Assembly: GCF_034424625.1 (NCBI RefSeq)
Contig: NZ_CP139976.1
Span: 4,650,001-4,714,000, forward strand
Length of the DNA stretch: 64,000 nucleotides
Direction: 5' to 3'
DNA from: Janthinobacterium lividum
GTDB lineage: Bacteria > Pseudomonadota > Gammaproteobacteria > Burkholderiales > Burkholderiaceae_D
Part shown: one piece after another, positions 40,499-48,048 of the stretch
How positions within the stretch are numbered: the first letter of the stretch is position 1
How the letters are laid out: every line of letters starts with the position of its first letter
The notes under the pieces: generated by a model
Databases searched by the model: none
What the model was told of the DNA's origin: nothing
What the model saw: only the letters and a program-made list of their open reading frames with translations
Program-made: the position numbers and the translations under genes

Positions 40499-41890
40499 AT
40501 GAAATTATCTAACCTCGCCTTCTTGCTGGCCAGCCTGTGCGCTGCCGCAGGCGCACACGCGGCCCCGGCGCCTGCGCCAGCCGCGGCCCCCACCGCTTCG
40601 ACTCCCCCCATCAAGCCGCCGCCGGCCACCGCCGCACCAGCCGCCACCGAACATGCGGCCCTGCCGCCGCCCTCCTCGGCCGCACAAAAGCTGTACACGG
40701 CCGCGCGCGCCGACATCCTGCAAGTGCGCGTGCTGCTGAAGAACGGCCGCACGCAGTCGTCCGTCGGCTCGGGCTTTTTGATCGGCACGGGCGACCTGGT
40801 GGTGAGCAACTATCACGTGGTCTCCCAGTTCGCCCTCGATCCGGACACCTATGTGGGCGAATGGGTCGACACGAGCGGCCAGCGGGGCAACGTGGAATTG
40901 CTGGCCGTCGACGTACTGCACGACCTGGCGGTATTGCGCGTGAACCGCCATGGCACGGGCTTTTTCAAGATGCCGGAAGGGCTGGCGCCGCTGACGCAAG
41001 GCCAGTACCTGTATTCGATGGGCAATCCGCTGGACCTGGGCTTCGCCATTTCGGAAGGCTCGTACAACGGCGTCGTCACGCGCAGCTTCTACGACCAGCT
41101 GATGTTTACGGGACCGATCAATTCCGGCATGAGCGGCGGCCCCAGCGTGACGGCAAATGGCGATGTGGCCGGCGTGAACGTATCGAAACGCCTCGATGGC
41201 GAACTCGTCAGTTTTCTCGTGCCCGCCCGCTATGCCCAGCAATTGCTGGCCAAGGTGGCGCAGCAAGGCAAGCCGCCGAAGGACTTCAAGCCGCTGGTGA
41301 CGGCGCAGCTGCTGGCGCACCAGGAAGTCATGCTGGCGCGCCTGCTCGACACGCCATTGAGCCTGAAAACCATGGGCCCGTACCGCGTGCCCGTGCGCGA
41401 ATCCAACCAGATGCGCTGCTGGGGCCGCTCCAACGTCAAGTCCGACAAGCCCTATATGCTCGACAATACCAGCTGCGCCATGGAATCGGCCATCTTCATC
41501 TCCGGCGCCCTGCAGACGGGGCAGGTGTCGATGCGCCACGAATTTTTGCGCAGCAGCGAACTGGGCCCGCTGCGCTTTTCCGAGCTGGCCAGTGCCTCGT
41601 TCAAGAATGAAAGTTTCGGCAGCTACAAGAGCGCGCACCTGACGGGCCCCCATTGCACCGAACAGTTCGTCAAGAACAAGACCTTGCCCTTGCGCGCCGT
41701 CCTGTGCGTGCGCGCCTACCGCAAGTTTACGGGACTGTACGACTTTGCCCTGCTGGCCGCCAGCACCGATGAGCCATTGATGAGCCTGCAAAGCCGCATC
41801 GACGCGCGCGGCGTGTCCTACGCCAACGGCATGCGCGTCACGCGCACCTTCCTCGAAGCGCTGTCGCGGGAAAGCGGACGCAAGCCATGA
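40499..41890 (+). CDS. Exported trypsin-like serine protease with unknown C-terminal domain
   Basis: 463 residues from the ATG at 40499 (AAGGA just upstream). Signal peptide LSNLAFLLASLCAAAGAHA, an Ala/Pro-rich linker (about 20-60), then an S1C-like protease domain with His106 (NYHVVS), Asp142 (HDLAVLRV) and Ser212 (SGMSGGPS), so the triad is complete. There is no PDZ domain. Residues about 290-463 form an unrecognised domain with several Cys residues (MRCWGRSN, DNTSCAMES, GPHCTEQF, AVLCVRAYRKF). The last codons overlap the start of an FHA-domain membrane protein by 4 bp, so the two are made together. Confidence 0.88.
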   Translation: MKLSNLAFLLASLCAAAGAHAAPAPAPAAAPTASTPPIKPPPATAAPAATEHAALPPPSSAAQKLYTAARADILQVRVLLKNGRTQSSVGSGFLIGTGDLVVSNYHVVSQFALDPDTYVGEWVDTSGQRGNVELLAVDVLHDLAVLRVNRHGTGFFKMPEGLAPLTQGQYLYSMGNPLDLGFAISEGSYNGVVTRSFYDQLMFTGPINSGMSGGPSVTANGDVAGVNVSKRLDGELVSFLVPARYAQQLLAKVAQQGKPPKDFKPLVTAQLLAHQEVMLARLLDTPLSLKTMGPYRVPVRESNQMRCWGRSNVKSDKPYMLDNTSCAMESAIFISGALQTGQVSMRHEFLRSSELGPLRFSELASASFKNESFGSYKSAHLTGPHCTEQFVKNKTLPLRAVLCVRAYRKFTGLYDFALLAASTDEPLMSLQSRIDARGVSYANGMRVTRTFLEALSRESGRKP

Positions 41891-42867
41891 AAGCACCATA
41901 CTTCATCGAAATCCTCGCCGAGAATGGCGAGGTGCGGCAGCGCCAGCGCATGGCATCCCTGCCGATCCGCATCGGCCGCGGCTACGACAACGACTTCATC
42001 CTCGATGATGCGCATACGGCAGCCGCGCACGCCATTGTCGAGGACGACGGCGCAGGCGGCCTGCTGTTGCGCGACCTGGGCAGCCAGAATGGCGTGATCC
42101 ACCGGGGGCAGCGGCAACTGCAAGTGGCCATGACCGGCAACAGCATCGTGCGCCTGGGCCACACGCGCCTGCGCGTGCGCGCCAGCGACCATCCCGTGGC
42201 GCCCGAACTGGGCGACACCACCCGGCATGACTGGGAAGGCTTGCGCCCCGCCGTCGCCGGCCTGGCCATGATCGGCGCCTCGGCCGCCTTCAGCAACTGG
42301 CTCAGCGATGCGGACGCCTTCGACCCGATTTCCTACCTGATGATCATCGCCTACGCGCTGGCCGGCGGCCTCGTGTGGGCGTCGATCTGGGCCGTGGCAA
42401 ACCGCCTGTTCGGCCATGTGGCGCGCTTCGGCCGCCACCTGTTCATCATCGGCTGCGGCTTGCTGGCCATGGAGGCGTGGGAACTGGGCAGCAACATGGC
42501 GGCGTATGCGCTGTCGCTGGAAGTGCTGACGCGCTACGGACGGCACATGTTCATCGTCATCGTCTGCGCCATGATCTACTACCATTTGTGCACGATCAAG
42601 CCGCAGCACCCGCGCCGCTTCGGCCTCGTTGCCGTCGTGCTGGCCATCCTTGGCTCGACCCTGATCCTGCTGAGCAATTTGCAGAGCAGCGGCCGCCTGG
42701 CCGACGAGCCGTACATGTCCGTGATCTACCCGCCGGCCTTACGCCTGAGCCCGGATCACACGACGGACGCCTTCTTCCGCGATGCGGCCAGCCTGCAGCG
42801 CGCCGTCGATGCCGAGCGCGGCAAGGCGGCCAAGGGTGCCGACGAAGACGAAGACAGCGGCGATTAA
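41887..42867 (+). CDS. FHA-domain multi-pass membrane protein
   Basis: 326 residues. Residues 1-100 are an FHA domain (SLPIRIGRGYDNDFILDD, then LLLRDLGSQNGV); the usual Ser of the S-x-x-H motif is replaced by Ala (AAAHAIV), which weakens the case for phosphothreonine binding. About four to five hydrophobic helices follow between residues 115 and 270, then an acidic cytoplasmic-looking tail. No kinase or phosphatase gene is nearby. The 4-bp overlap with the upstream exported protease implies one functional unit with a cytoplasmic sensor half and a periplasmic proteolytic half. The role is unknown. Confidence 0.85.
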   Translation: MKAPYFIEILAENGEVRQRQRMASLPIRIGRGYDNDFILDDAHTAAAHAIVEDDGAGGLLLRDLGSQNGVIHRGQRQLQVAMTGNSIVRLGHTRLRVRASDHPVAPELGDTTRHDWEGLRPAVAGLAMIGASAAFSNWLSDADAFDPISYLMIIAYALAGGLVWASIWAVANRLFGHVARFGRHLFIIGCGLLAMEAWELGSNMAAYALSLEVLTRYGRHMFIVIVCAMIYYHLCTIKPQHPRRFGLVAVVLAILGSTLILLSNLQSSGRLADEPYMSVIYPPALRLSPDHTTDAFFRDAASLQRAVDAERGKAAKGADEDEDSGD

Positions 42868-42880
42868 GCCGCCGCCATGC

Positions 42881-42919
42881 AAAAAGCCCGCCGTGTCCTG
42901 ACAGACCGGCGGGCTTTTT
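42881..42919. terminator. Bidirectional rho-independent terminator
   Basis: GCCCGCCG at 42886-42893 pairs with CGGCGGGC at 42907-42914, with AAAAA before and TTTTT after. It lies between the end of the plus-strand FHA gene and the end of the minus-strand PEP-CTERM gene and can serve both. Confidence 0.88.
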
Positions 42920-42959
42920 ATCGCGCGCCATCAGGCGCGGCGAGGTCGGCGATACAAAC

Positions 42960-43616
42960 TTAGAACTTGGATTCCTGCTTGCGGCGTGCCGTAAAGCCCA
43001 GCAAGCCCAGGCCGATCAGCAGCATGGCGTAGGTGGTTGGCTCTGGGACGGCCGAGATCAAGCCATCATTGGCGCCGAAGCTGGCGAAATTGTTGTTGCC
43101 CGCCTTGAACTGCGCTTGCTGGCCGCCATCGCAGCAGCCTTCCAGGCCGTAGATGCTCAGGGTATGGTTGCCGGCCGCCAGGGTGCTCGAACCGCTGAGG
43201 AACTGGCTGCCATTGTTGTAGTTGCCTGCCCACCACATGTCATTGCTCTTGAAATCCAGCGCCACGCCGTCAAGGAACAGGGCGCCGCCCTTGCCGAAAT
43301 CGACGCCGCTGCGGAAGCTCCAGGTGCCCGCATCGGCCGCGCCGACGCCAAAGTTGATGACGGATTTGAAGGCGATGTTCGAGCCGCTGCCAAACAGGCC
43401 GCTGTTGTTGACGTTGTCATAGCTGGCAATCGTCGTCGAGCCATAACCGGCGCCAGGCGTGGCCACGGCGGCATTCACAACGGACTGGTAGTCGGCGGCG
43501 GAGCTTTGCGCGCCGGCGCCCGAATAGCCGGTGGACAGGGTGATGGTGCTGGCGTTCGCGTGGGCAAACACACCGACAGCGATCAGGGACAAAGCGATTT
43601 TAGGCAAGTTTTTCAT
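42960..43616 (-). CDS. PEP-CTERM sorting domain protein, CCXG type
   Basis: 218 residues from the ATG at 43616 (MKNLPKIALSLIAVGVFAHANA is a signal peptide). The mature part is Gly/Ser/Asn-rich and beta-like, contains the motif GLEGCCDGGQQAQF (C-C-x-G) and ends with the sorting signal VPEPTTYAMLLIGLGLLGF followed by ARRK. Such proteins are cut by an exosortase and delivered to the envelope or extracellular polysaccharide. No exosortase or polysaccharide cluster lies in this window, so the sorting machinery must be elsewhere. The CCXG family name is from memory. Confidence 0.9.
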   Translation of the reverse strand: MKNLPKIALSLIAVGVFAHANASTITLSTGYSGAGAQSSAADYQSVVNAAVATPGAGYGSTTIASYDNVNNSGLFGSGSNIAFKSVINFGVGAADAGTWSFRSGVDFGKGGALFLDGVALDFKSNDMWWAGNYNNGSQFLSGSSTLAAGNHTLSIYGLEGCCDGGQQAQFKAGNNNFASFGANDGLISAVPEPTTYAMLLIGLGLLGFTARRKQESKF

Positions 43617-44130
43617 GATGGTATCCAGTAAGTAAGTATTCAGTGGGCGCAGCAAGGGGCGCTGGAGCTGAATACACGCTGCATTGAGGCGTGTCGGCGT
43701 AGCGCTAGGGATTGCAGGAATGAGCGGTCGGGGGCATGGCTTCCGCGAAACAGCGCGGACTTGCGGCGTGCCATGGCGGCACTGCAAGCGTCCTGGAAAG
43801 GGTTCGGGTTCCCGGGACAAGACCAGACAATTGACGGGTCAGGTAAGACGATGAAGCTATTCTAGCTCAAATTCCTTGGAAGAAAAGTATTTTTCTTTTA
43901 ACCATGAAAGATATTTTTATGGCAAGCACCTGTCCAGTGGCAGAAAAAACCCATCCCTCACTCTGGAGCGGCGACCATGCGCGGCACGTGACGTGTCGCG
44001 GCTGCACCACAGACCAGTCCGTCAGTGTCGCATCTTGCGCATTTCTTTTCGCATGCCTCTGCACCACGGGGCGAAACAGCATGGCAAAATGCAGTCACGC
44101 TGCTATCTGTCCGATGAGGGGGAAAGAGGA
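43617..44130. other. 514-bp intergenic region
   Basis: Divergent region between the PEP-CTERM gene (minus) and the YjbR gene (plus). I see no gene with a believable start and no strong hairpin with a T tract. Bases 43850-43920 are AT-rich and could hold promoters in both directions. I searched for a sigma-54 site (GG-N10-GC), which often precedes PEP-CTERM genes, and did not find a good one. Confidence 0.4.
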
Positions 44131-44469
44131 ATGGTCGACCTGGAAGAACTACGCTATCTGGCACTGTCGTTTCCCGACACCACCGAGGAAGAACACCACG
44201 ACCGTCCGGCGTTCCGCGTGGGCGGGAAGATCTTTGCCACCCTGCCCGATGACGAGCACATCAACGTGCTGCTCGATGCGGAAGCGGCGCATATCGCCAC
44301 CGTCATCACGCCATCGGGTTGCGAAAAGCTGTGGTGGGGCGAACGCCTGGCCGGCATCACGGTGCGCCTGGCGGACGCCGAGCTGGACATGCTGGCCGCC
44401 GCCCTGACGGCCGCCTGGCGGCGCAAGGCGCCCAGCGACCTGGCCAAGACCATCGCCCCGACAGGGTAG
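44131..44469 (+). CDS. MmcQ/YjbR family DNA-binding-fold protein
   Basis: 112 residues from the ATG at 44131; GGGGGA lies about 7 bases upstream, and in-frame codons before it encode no recognisable protein. LEELRYLALSFPDTTEEEHHDRPAFRVGGKIFATL and INVLLD, read as separate strands and helices, are the YjbR/CyaY-like fold signatures. Members are small and widespread; DNA binding is proposed from structure, not demonstrated. The stop codon abuts the stop of the convergent TetR gene. Confidence 0.87.
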   Translation: MVDLEELRYLALSFPDTTEEEHHDRPAFRVGGKIFATLPDDEHINVLLDAEAAHIATVITPSGCEKLWWGERLAGITVRLADAELDMLAAALTAAWRRKAPSDLAKTIAPTG

Positions 44470-45090
44470 TTACAGCGGCCAGTTGCGCAGCAGCAATCCC
44501 ACCATCTGCTGCAACTGCTCGCGCGAGACGCCGGCCGCCGCCTGGATGGCCATGCCCTGCGACAGGGTCACGACAAAACGCGCCTGCTGCTCCGGGCAGG
44601 AATCGGGCGGCAAATCCCCCTCTTCCCTGGCGCGCCGCAAGCGGTCGCGCAATTTGATTTCACCGCGCAGCCGGCGCGCAAACAATTCATCGCGGATCGG
44701 CAAGGCATCGTCGCTGCAGGCGAGCGCCGCATTGACGCCCATGCAGCCGTGCGGGCCATCGGGCATGGTTTGCGCGTCGACATATTGCGTCAGCAAGGCT
44801 TCCACCACTTGGCGCGCCGTCGGCTGCTCCAGCGCCGCGTCGAAGAACCGCATGCGCGTGTCGCTGTAGCGCTCGAGCGCCTTGTGGAACAATTGCTCCT
44901 TGTTGCCGAAGACGGCATACAGGCTGGGCCGGTTCATGCCCATGGCTTTCGTCAATTCCGGCAGGGAGCTGCCCTCATAACCCTTTTCCCAGAATACTTT
45001 CATGGCGCAATCGAGCGCCTGATCCGCGTCAAACGTGCGTGGCCGCCCCGTTTTCGCCTTGACCGCTTCCTCATTTTTATCTTGTTTCAT
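44470..45090 (-). CDS. TetR/AcrR family transcriptional regulator
   Basis: 206 residues. The helix-turn-helix spans about residues 22-66, with YEGSSLPELTKAMGMNRPSLY as its core, except that the usual phrase after it reads AVFGNKEQLFHKALERY. The C-terminal half (CMGVNAALACSDDALPIRD) is of the type seen in regulators of drug pumps and NemR-like proteins. It is divergent from an MFS pump, and two related palindromes lie in the 91-bp gap, one next to each gene. Repression of both genes with release by a pump substrate is the likely mode. Confidence 0.92.
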   Translation of the reverse strand: MKQDKNEEAVKAKTGRPRTFDADQALDCAMKVFWEKGYEGSSLPELTKAMGMNRPSLYAVFGNKEQLFHKALERYSDTRMRFFDAALEQPTARQVVEALLTQYVDAQTMPDGPHGCMGVNAALACSDDALPIRDELFARRLRGEIKLRDRLRRAREEGDLPPDSCPEQQARFVVTLSQGMAIQAAAGVSREQLQQMVGLLLRNWPL

Positions 45091-45153
45091 ACCGTTCGGT
45101 AAAAAATTATTGACAACACTGTCTGCCTTCCCTGATTATATACCGACCGGTTA
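45091..45153. promoter_or_regulatory. Divergent TetR/MFS promoter with two ACCGNNCGGT-type palindromes
   Basis: ACCGTTCGGT at 45091-45100 abuts the TetR start and TACCGACCGGTTA at 45141-45153 lies near the MFS start; both share ACCG-N2-CGGT. TTGACA at 45110-45115 is a perfect -35 for the MFS gene, with GATTAT 18 bases downstream as -10, so the second palindrome falls on the start point. This fits repression by the adjacent TetR protein. Confidence 0.6.
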
Positions 45154-45181
45154 AAAACCTCCCGGCTTTTCAGGAACCCCT

Positions 45182-46396
45182 ATGCACACACCTTCCAACG
45201 CTACTGGCGACGATACCACCGTGGCGCCATGGCTGGCCGTCTTATCGGTCGGCATCGGCGCCTTCGCCCTCGTCACCTCCGAATTCCTGCCCGTCGGCCT
45301 GCTGCCCGCCATGGCGGCCGAACTGGCCATCAGCAAGGGCCAGGCGGGGCTGATGATCACCACGCCCGGCATCGTTGCCGCGTTTGCCGCCATCTTTGTC
45401 ACCGTCGGCTCGGGCCGCCTGGACCGCCGCATTGTGCTGCTGGCCCTCACGGCCCTGCTAGTGGCGTCGAATCTGCTGGTGGCGCTGGCGCCGTCGTATG
45501 CCTGGATACTGCTGGGCCGCGCCATGCTGGGCGTGGGCGTGGGCGGCTTCTGGGCCATCGGCAGCGCCATCGGCCCGCGCCTGGTGGCGCCGCAGCATGC
45601 GTCGCGCGCCATGTCCATCATCTTCGCCGGCGTCTCGCTGGGCACGGTGGCGGGCGTGCCGGCCGGCGCGCTTGTGGGCGAGCTGGTGGGCTGGCGGGTC
45701 GCTTTCGGCGCGGCCAGCGCCATTGCCGTGCTGGTCTTCCTCGGCCAGCTGTTGCTGCTGCCCAAGCTGCCGCCGACGCAGGCCATCCGCCTGCGCCAGT
45801 TGCCGATGATTTTCGGCATCCGCAAGGCCAGGCTGGGCCTGATCGCCACAGCCATGATCTTCACGGGCCAGTTCGCCGCCTACACGTATATCGCGCCGTT
45901 CCTCACGCAAATCTCGCACCTGGCGGCCGGCACGGTCAGCGCCATGCTGCTCGTGTATGGCGCTTCCGGCTTCATCGGCAACCTCGCGGGCGGCTGGGCC
46001 GCCGGCCGCTACGAACGGGCCGCGCTGATGGTGACGGGTGCCGTGCTGGGCTTGTCCACCCTGGCCCTGGCCGCGTTCGGCAGCCATTCGCTTACCGCCA
46101 TGCTGCTGGTGGCCGTGTGGGGTTTCGGTTTCGGCGCCATGCCGATCGCCGTGCAGACGTGGATGTTCAAGGCGGCGCCACACCTGATGGAAGGCAGCAG
46201 CGCGCTGTTTGTCGCCATCGTGCAAGTGTCGCTGGCGTCGGGCGCCTTGCTGGGAGGCATGGCCGTCGACCGGCTGGGCGTATCGAGCGCGATGGTGGTC
46301 GGCGGCCTATTCGCCCTCGGCTGCGCCTTGACGATCGCTATCTTTGGCAAGCCGCAGGCCAGCCCCAAGGCTGGCGCGGCCTGCGTCACATCGTAG
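45182..46396 (+). CDS. MFS transporter, DHA1 type (NepI-like)
   Basis: 404 residues, twelve helices. GIGAFALVTSEFLPVGLLPAMAAEL and GRAMLGVGVGGFWAIGSAI are typical of the NepI/YdhP-type efflux branch, whose known members export purine ribonucleosides or drugs. AGGAA lies 7-8 bases before the ATG. Regulated with near certainty by the divergent TetR gene. Third DHA1 pump in the window and less similar to the other two than they are to each other. Confidence 0.9.
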   Translation: MHTPSNATGDDTTVAPWLAVLSVGIGAFALVTSEFLPVGLLPAMAAELAISKGQAGLMITTPGIVAAFAAIFVTVGSGRLDRRIVLLALTALLVASNLLVALAPSYAWILLGRAMLGVGVGGFWAIGSAIGPRLVAPQHASRAMSIIFAGVSLGTVAGVPAGALVGELVGWRVAFGAASAIAVLVFLGQLLLLPKLPPTQAIRLRQLPMIFGIRKARLGLIATAMIFTGQFAAYTYIAPFLTQISHLAAGTVSAMLLVYGASGFIGNLAGGWAAGRYERAALMVTGAVLGLSTLALAAFGSHSLTAMLLVAVWGFGFGAMPIAVQTWMFKAAPHLMEGSSALFVAIVQVSLASGALLGGMAVDRLGVSSAMVVGGLFALGCALTIAIFGKPQASPKAGAACVTS

Positions 46397-46399
46397 GAA

Positions 46400-46702
46400 T
46401 CAAATGCGGCCGCGGCGGAATTCGCCAAGGAATTTCGTCACTTCGGCCGGCGTCATCACGACGTCCGCATCGCCGTGATACGCATACAGGAAGGGCGTGC
46501 CGCCCAGACGGTCCGTCAGCTTGGCAAAGAGCAGAAAGCGGCTGCCCACCGGGTAGCGCTGCACGTCGACCAGGCGGCGCGAGCACTGCACGGCCAGTTC
46601 GGGAGAGAAGGCCTGGCCCGGCACGGGGCGGATTTCCACGCGGCCATTAATCGCGCGCGATTCGACGGCGACGTGCCGGTATGCATAAGTATCACGGGCC
46701 AT
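46400..46702 (-). CDS. Conserved hypothetical small protein
   Basis: 100 residues, soluble and basic (ending FLGEFRRGRI). AAGGTGG 5 bases before the ATG supports translation. Central part: FSPELAVQCSRRLVDVQRYPVGSRF split by one strand, then LFAKLTDRLGGTPFLYAYHGDADVV. No signal peptide, membrane segment or known motif that I can name. It ends 3 bases after the convergent MFS gene. Probably a real gene, because start signal and codon use are regular. Confidence 0.65.
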   Translation of the reverse strand: MARDTYAYRHVAVESRAINGRVEIRPVPGQAFSPELAVQCSRRLVDVQRYPVGSRFLLFAKLTDRLGGTPFLYAYHGDADVVMTPAEVTKFLGEFRRGRI

Positions 46703-46725
46703 GCCGCCACCTTGAATGAAGTAAA

Positions 46726-46752
46726 GGCGCCATCTTAAGCGAAGATGGCGCC
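46726..46752 (-). terminator. Terminator after the sugar dehydrogenase gene
   Basis: GGCGCCATCTT at 46726-46736 pairs with AAGATGGCGCC at 46742-46752, 11 perfect base pairs around AAGCG. On the minus strand the stem is followed by TTTACTTC, a short T tract. It begins 7 bases after the stop of the minus-strand gene at 46760. Confidence 0.7.
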
Positions 46753-46759
46753 TGCCGTG

Positions 46760-47935
46760 CTACTGCGCCACGATGCGCAGCAAGCGGCCATTGTCTTCAT
46801 CCGTCAGCGCATACAGATAGCCGTCCGGCCCCTGGCGCACGTCGCGCACGCGCGCGCCGATGGCCAGGCGGTCCTGCCCCGTCACCTTGCCGCTGGCATC
46901 GACGGCGATGCGGCGGATATCCTTGGCCGCCAGGCCGCCGCTGAAGATGCTGCCGCGCCAGGCGGCAATCTTGTCGCCCGTGTAGACGGCCAGGCCCGAC
47001 GGTGCCGGCGACGGCACCCAGGCCACGCTCGGATTGAGCATGCCGGCCACTTCATGCTTGCCGACCGGTTCATGCGTCGTGTAGTCGGCGCCATAGCTTT
47101 GCAGGGGCCAGCCGTAGTTGCCTCCCGCCACCACCAGATTCAGCTCATCGCCGCCATACGGTCCGTGTTCCGTGGCCCACACGCGGCCGGAAACAGGATC
47201 GAACGCCAGGCCCTGCACGTTGCGATGGCCATACGACCAGATTTCCGGCAAGGCGCCCTTGGCCGCCAGCGGGTTGCCAGGTGCCGGCTTGCCGTCTTCC
47301 GTCAGGCGCAGGATGGAACCCTGGTGCGTGGCCAGATTCTGTGCCTGCTCGCGCGCCAGGCGGTCACCGATGCGCAGTGGCGGGTTGCCGCCATCGGCCA
47401 CGCTCATCAGCAAAGTGCCGTCCGGCAGCCACAGCAGGCGCGAACCGAAATGCTGGCCGCCGCTCTTGTCCGTGGCCACCTTGAACAGGGTCTGGATGCC
47501 CGTCACCTTCCTGCCGTCGAACACGCCGCGCACCAGGGTCGTGCGGTTGGCGTCATTGTTTCCGGTCGACACCGTCATGTAGACGCGCTGCTGCGCCTTG
47601 CCCGCATCCTGCGGGTGCAGGACGATATCGAGCAAGCCGCCCTGCCCGCCCGTAAACACCTTCGGCATGCCTTCCAGCGCCACGTCGGTAAAAGTCTTTC
47701 CATTGAGCAAATGCAAGGTGCCCTGCTTGCTGGTGACGAGCGCGCGCCCCTCGCCCAGCCAGGCGATGCCCCAGGGTTGGCGCACGCCCTCGGCCACGGT
47801 AACGGTCTTCCATGGCTGTTTCGCGGCGGGCGGTTCGCCCGTCGCTTGCAGTTCGGCGTGGGCAGGCATGGCGCAGGCGGCGAAGGCTCCCAGCAGCAAT
47901 GCGGTGGCAAAGCGTGTGCGCTTGATGATTGGCAT
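46760..47935 (-). CDS. PQQ-dependent aldose sugar dehydrogenase-like protein (YliI/Asd type)
   Basis: 391 residues from the ATG at 47935, preceded by AGGAG at 8 bases. Signal peptide TRFATALLLGAFAACAMPAHA, so periplasmic. The six-bladed propeller signatures are present: VAEGVRQPWGIAWLGEG, GGLLDIVLHP, GGQHFGSRLLWLPDG, GSILRL, EIWSYGHRNVQGLAFDP and TEHGPYGGDELN. Homologues oxidise aldose sugars with pyrroloquinoline quinone and feed electrons to quinone. No PQQ synthesis genes are here, so cofactor supply is unproven. Enclosed by terminators on both sides, so monocistronic. Confidence 0.9.
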   Translation of the reverse strand: MPIIKRTRFATALLLGAFAACAMPAHAELQATGEPPAAKQPWKTVTVAEGVRQPWGIAWLGEGRALVTSKQGTLHLLNGKTFTDVALEGMPKVFTGGQGGLLDIVLHPQDAGKAQQRVYMTVSTGNNDANRTTLVRGVFDGRKVTGIQTLFKVATDKSGGQHFGSRLLWLPDGTLLMSVADGGNPPLRIGDRLAREQAQNLATHQGSILRLTEDGKPAPGNPLAAKGALPEIWSYGHRNVQGLAFDPVSGRVWATEHGPYGGDELNLVVAGGNYGWPLQSYGADYTTHEPVGKHEVAGMLNPSVAWVPSPAPSGLAVYTGDKIAAWRGSIFSGGLAAKDIRRIAVDASGKVTGQDRLAIGARVRDVRQGPDGYLYALTDEDNGRLLRIVAQ

Positions 47936-47958
47936 CGGGAATTCTCCTGTGTCGTCAA

Positions 47959-48005
47959 TAAAAAAGGCGGCCGCGATGGTCTTTGCCATCGCGCCGCCTT
48001 TAAAA
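47959..48005 (-). terminator. Strong terminator after the PKD-like lipoprotein gene
   Basis: A 16-bp stem with one bulged C (left arm 47963-47979, right arm 47986-48001) around TCTTTG. Read on the minus strand it is followed by TTTTTTATT. It lies 47 bases after the stop of the gene at 48049 and just upstream of the next gene on the same strand, separating the two. Confidence 0.85.
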
Positions 48006-48048
48006 ATAGCACAGATTGCACGGCGGACGCGCCGCCGTTCTCATGCCA

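Noticed and set aside
43617..44130. Sigma-54 promoter for the PEP-CTERM gene
   Set aside because: The closest match (TGGCACG on the minus strand near 43770) lacks the GC at the required -12 distance.
43876..44130. N-terminal extension of the YjbR protein
   Set aside because: The in-frame codons are free of stops but encode no YjbR-like sequence, while a good ribosome binding site precedes the ATG at 44131.
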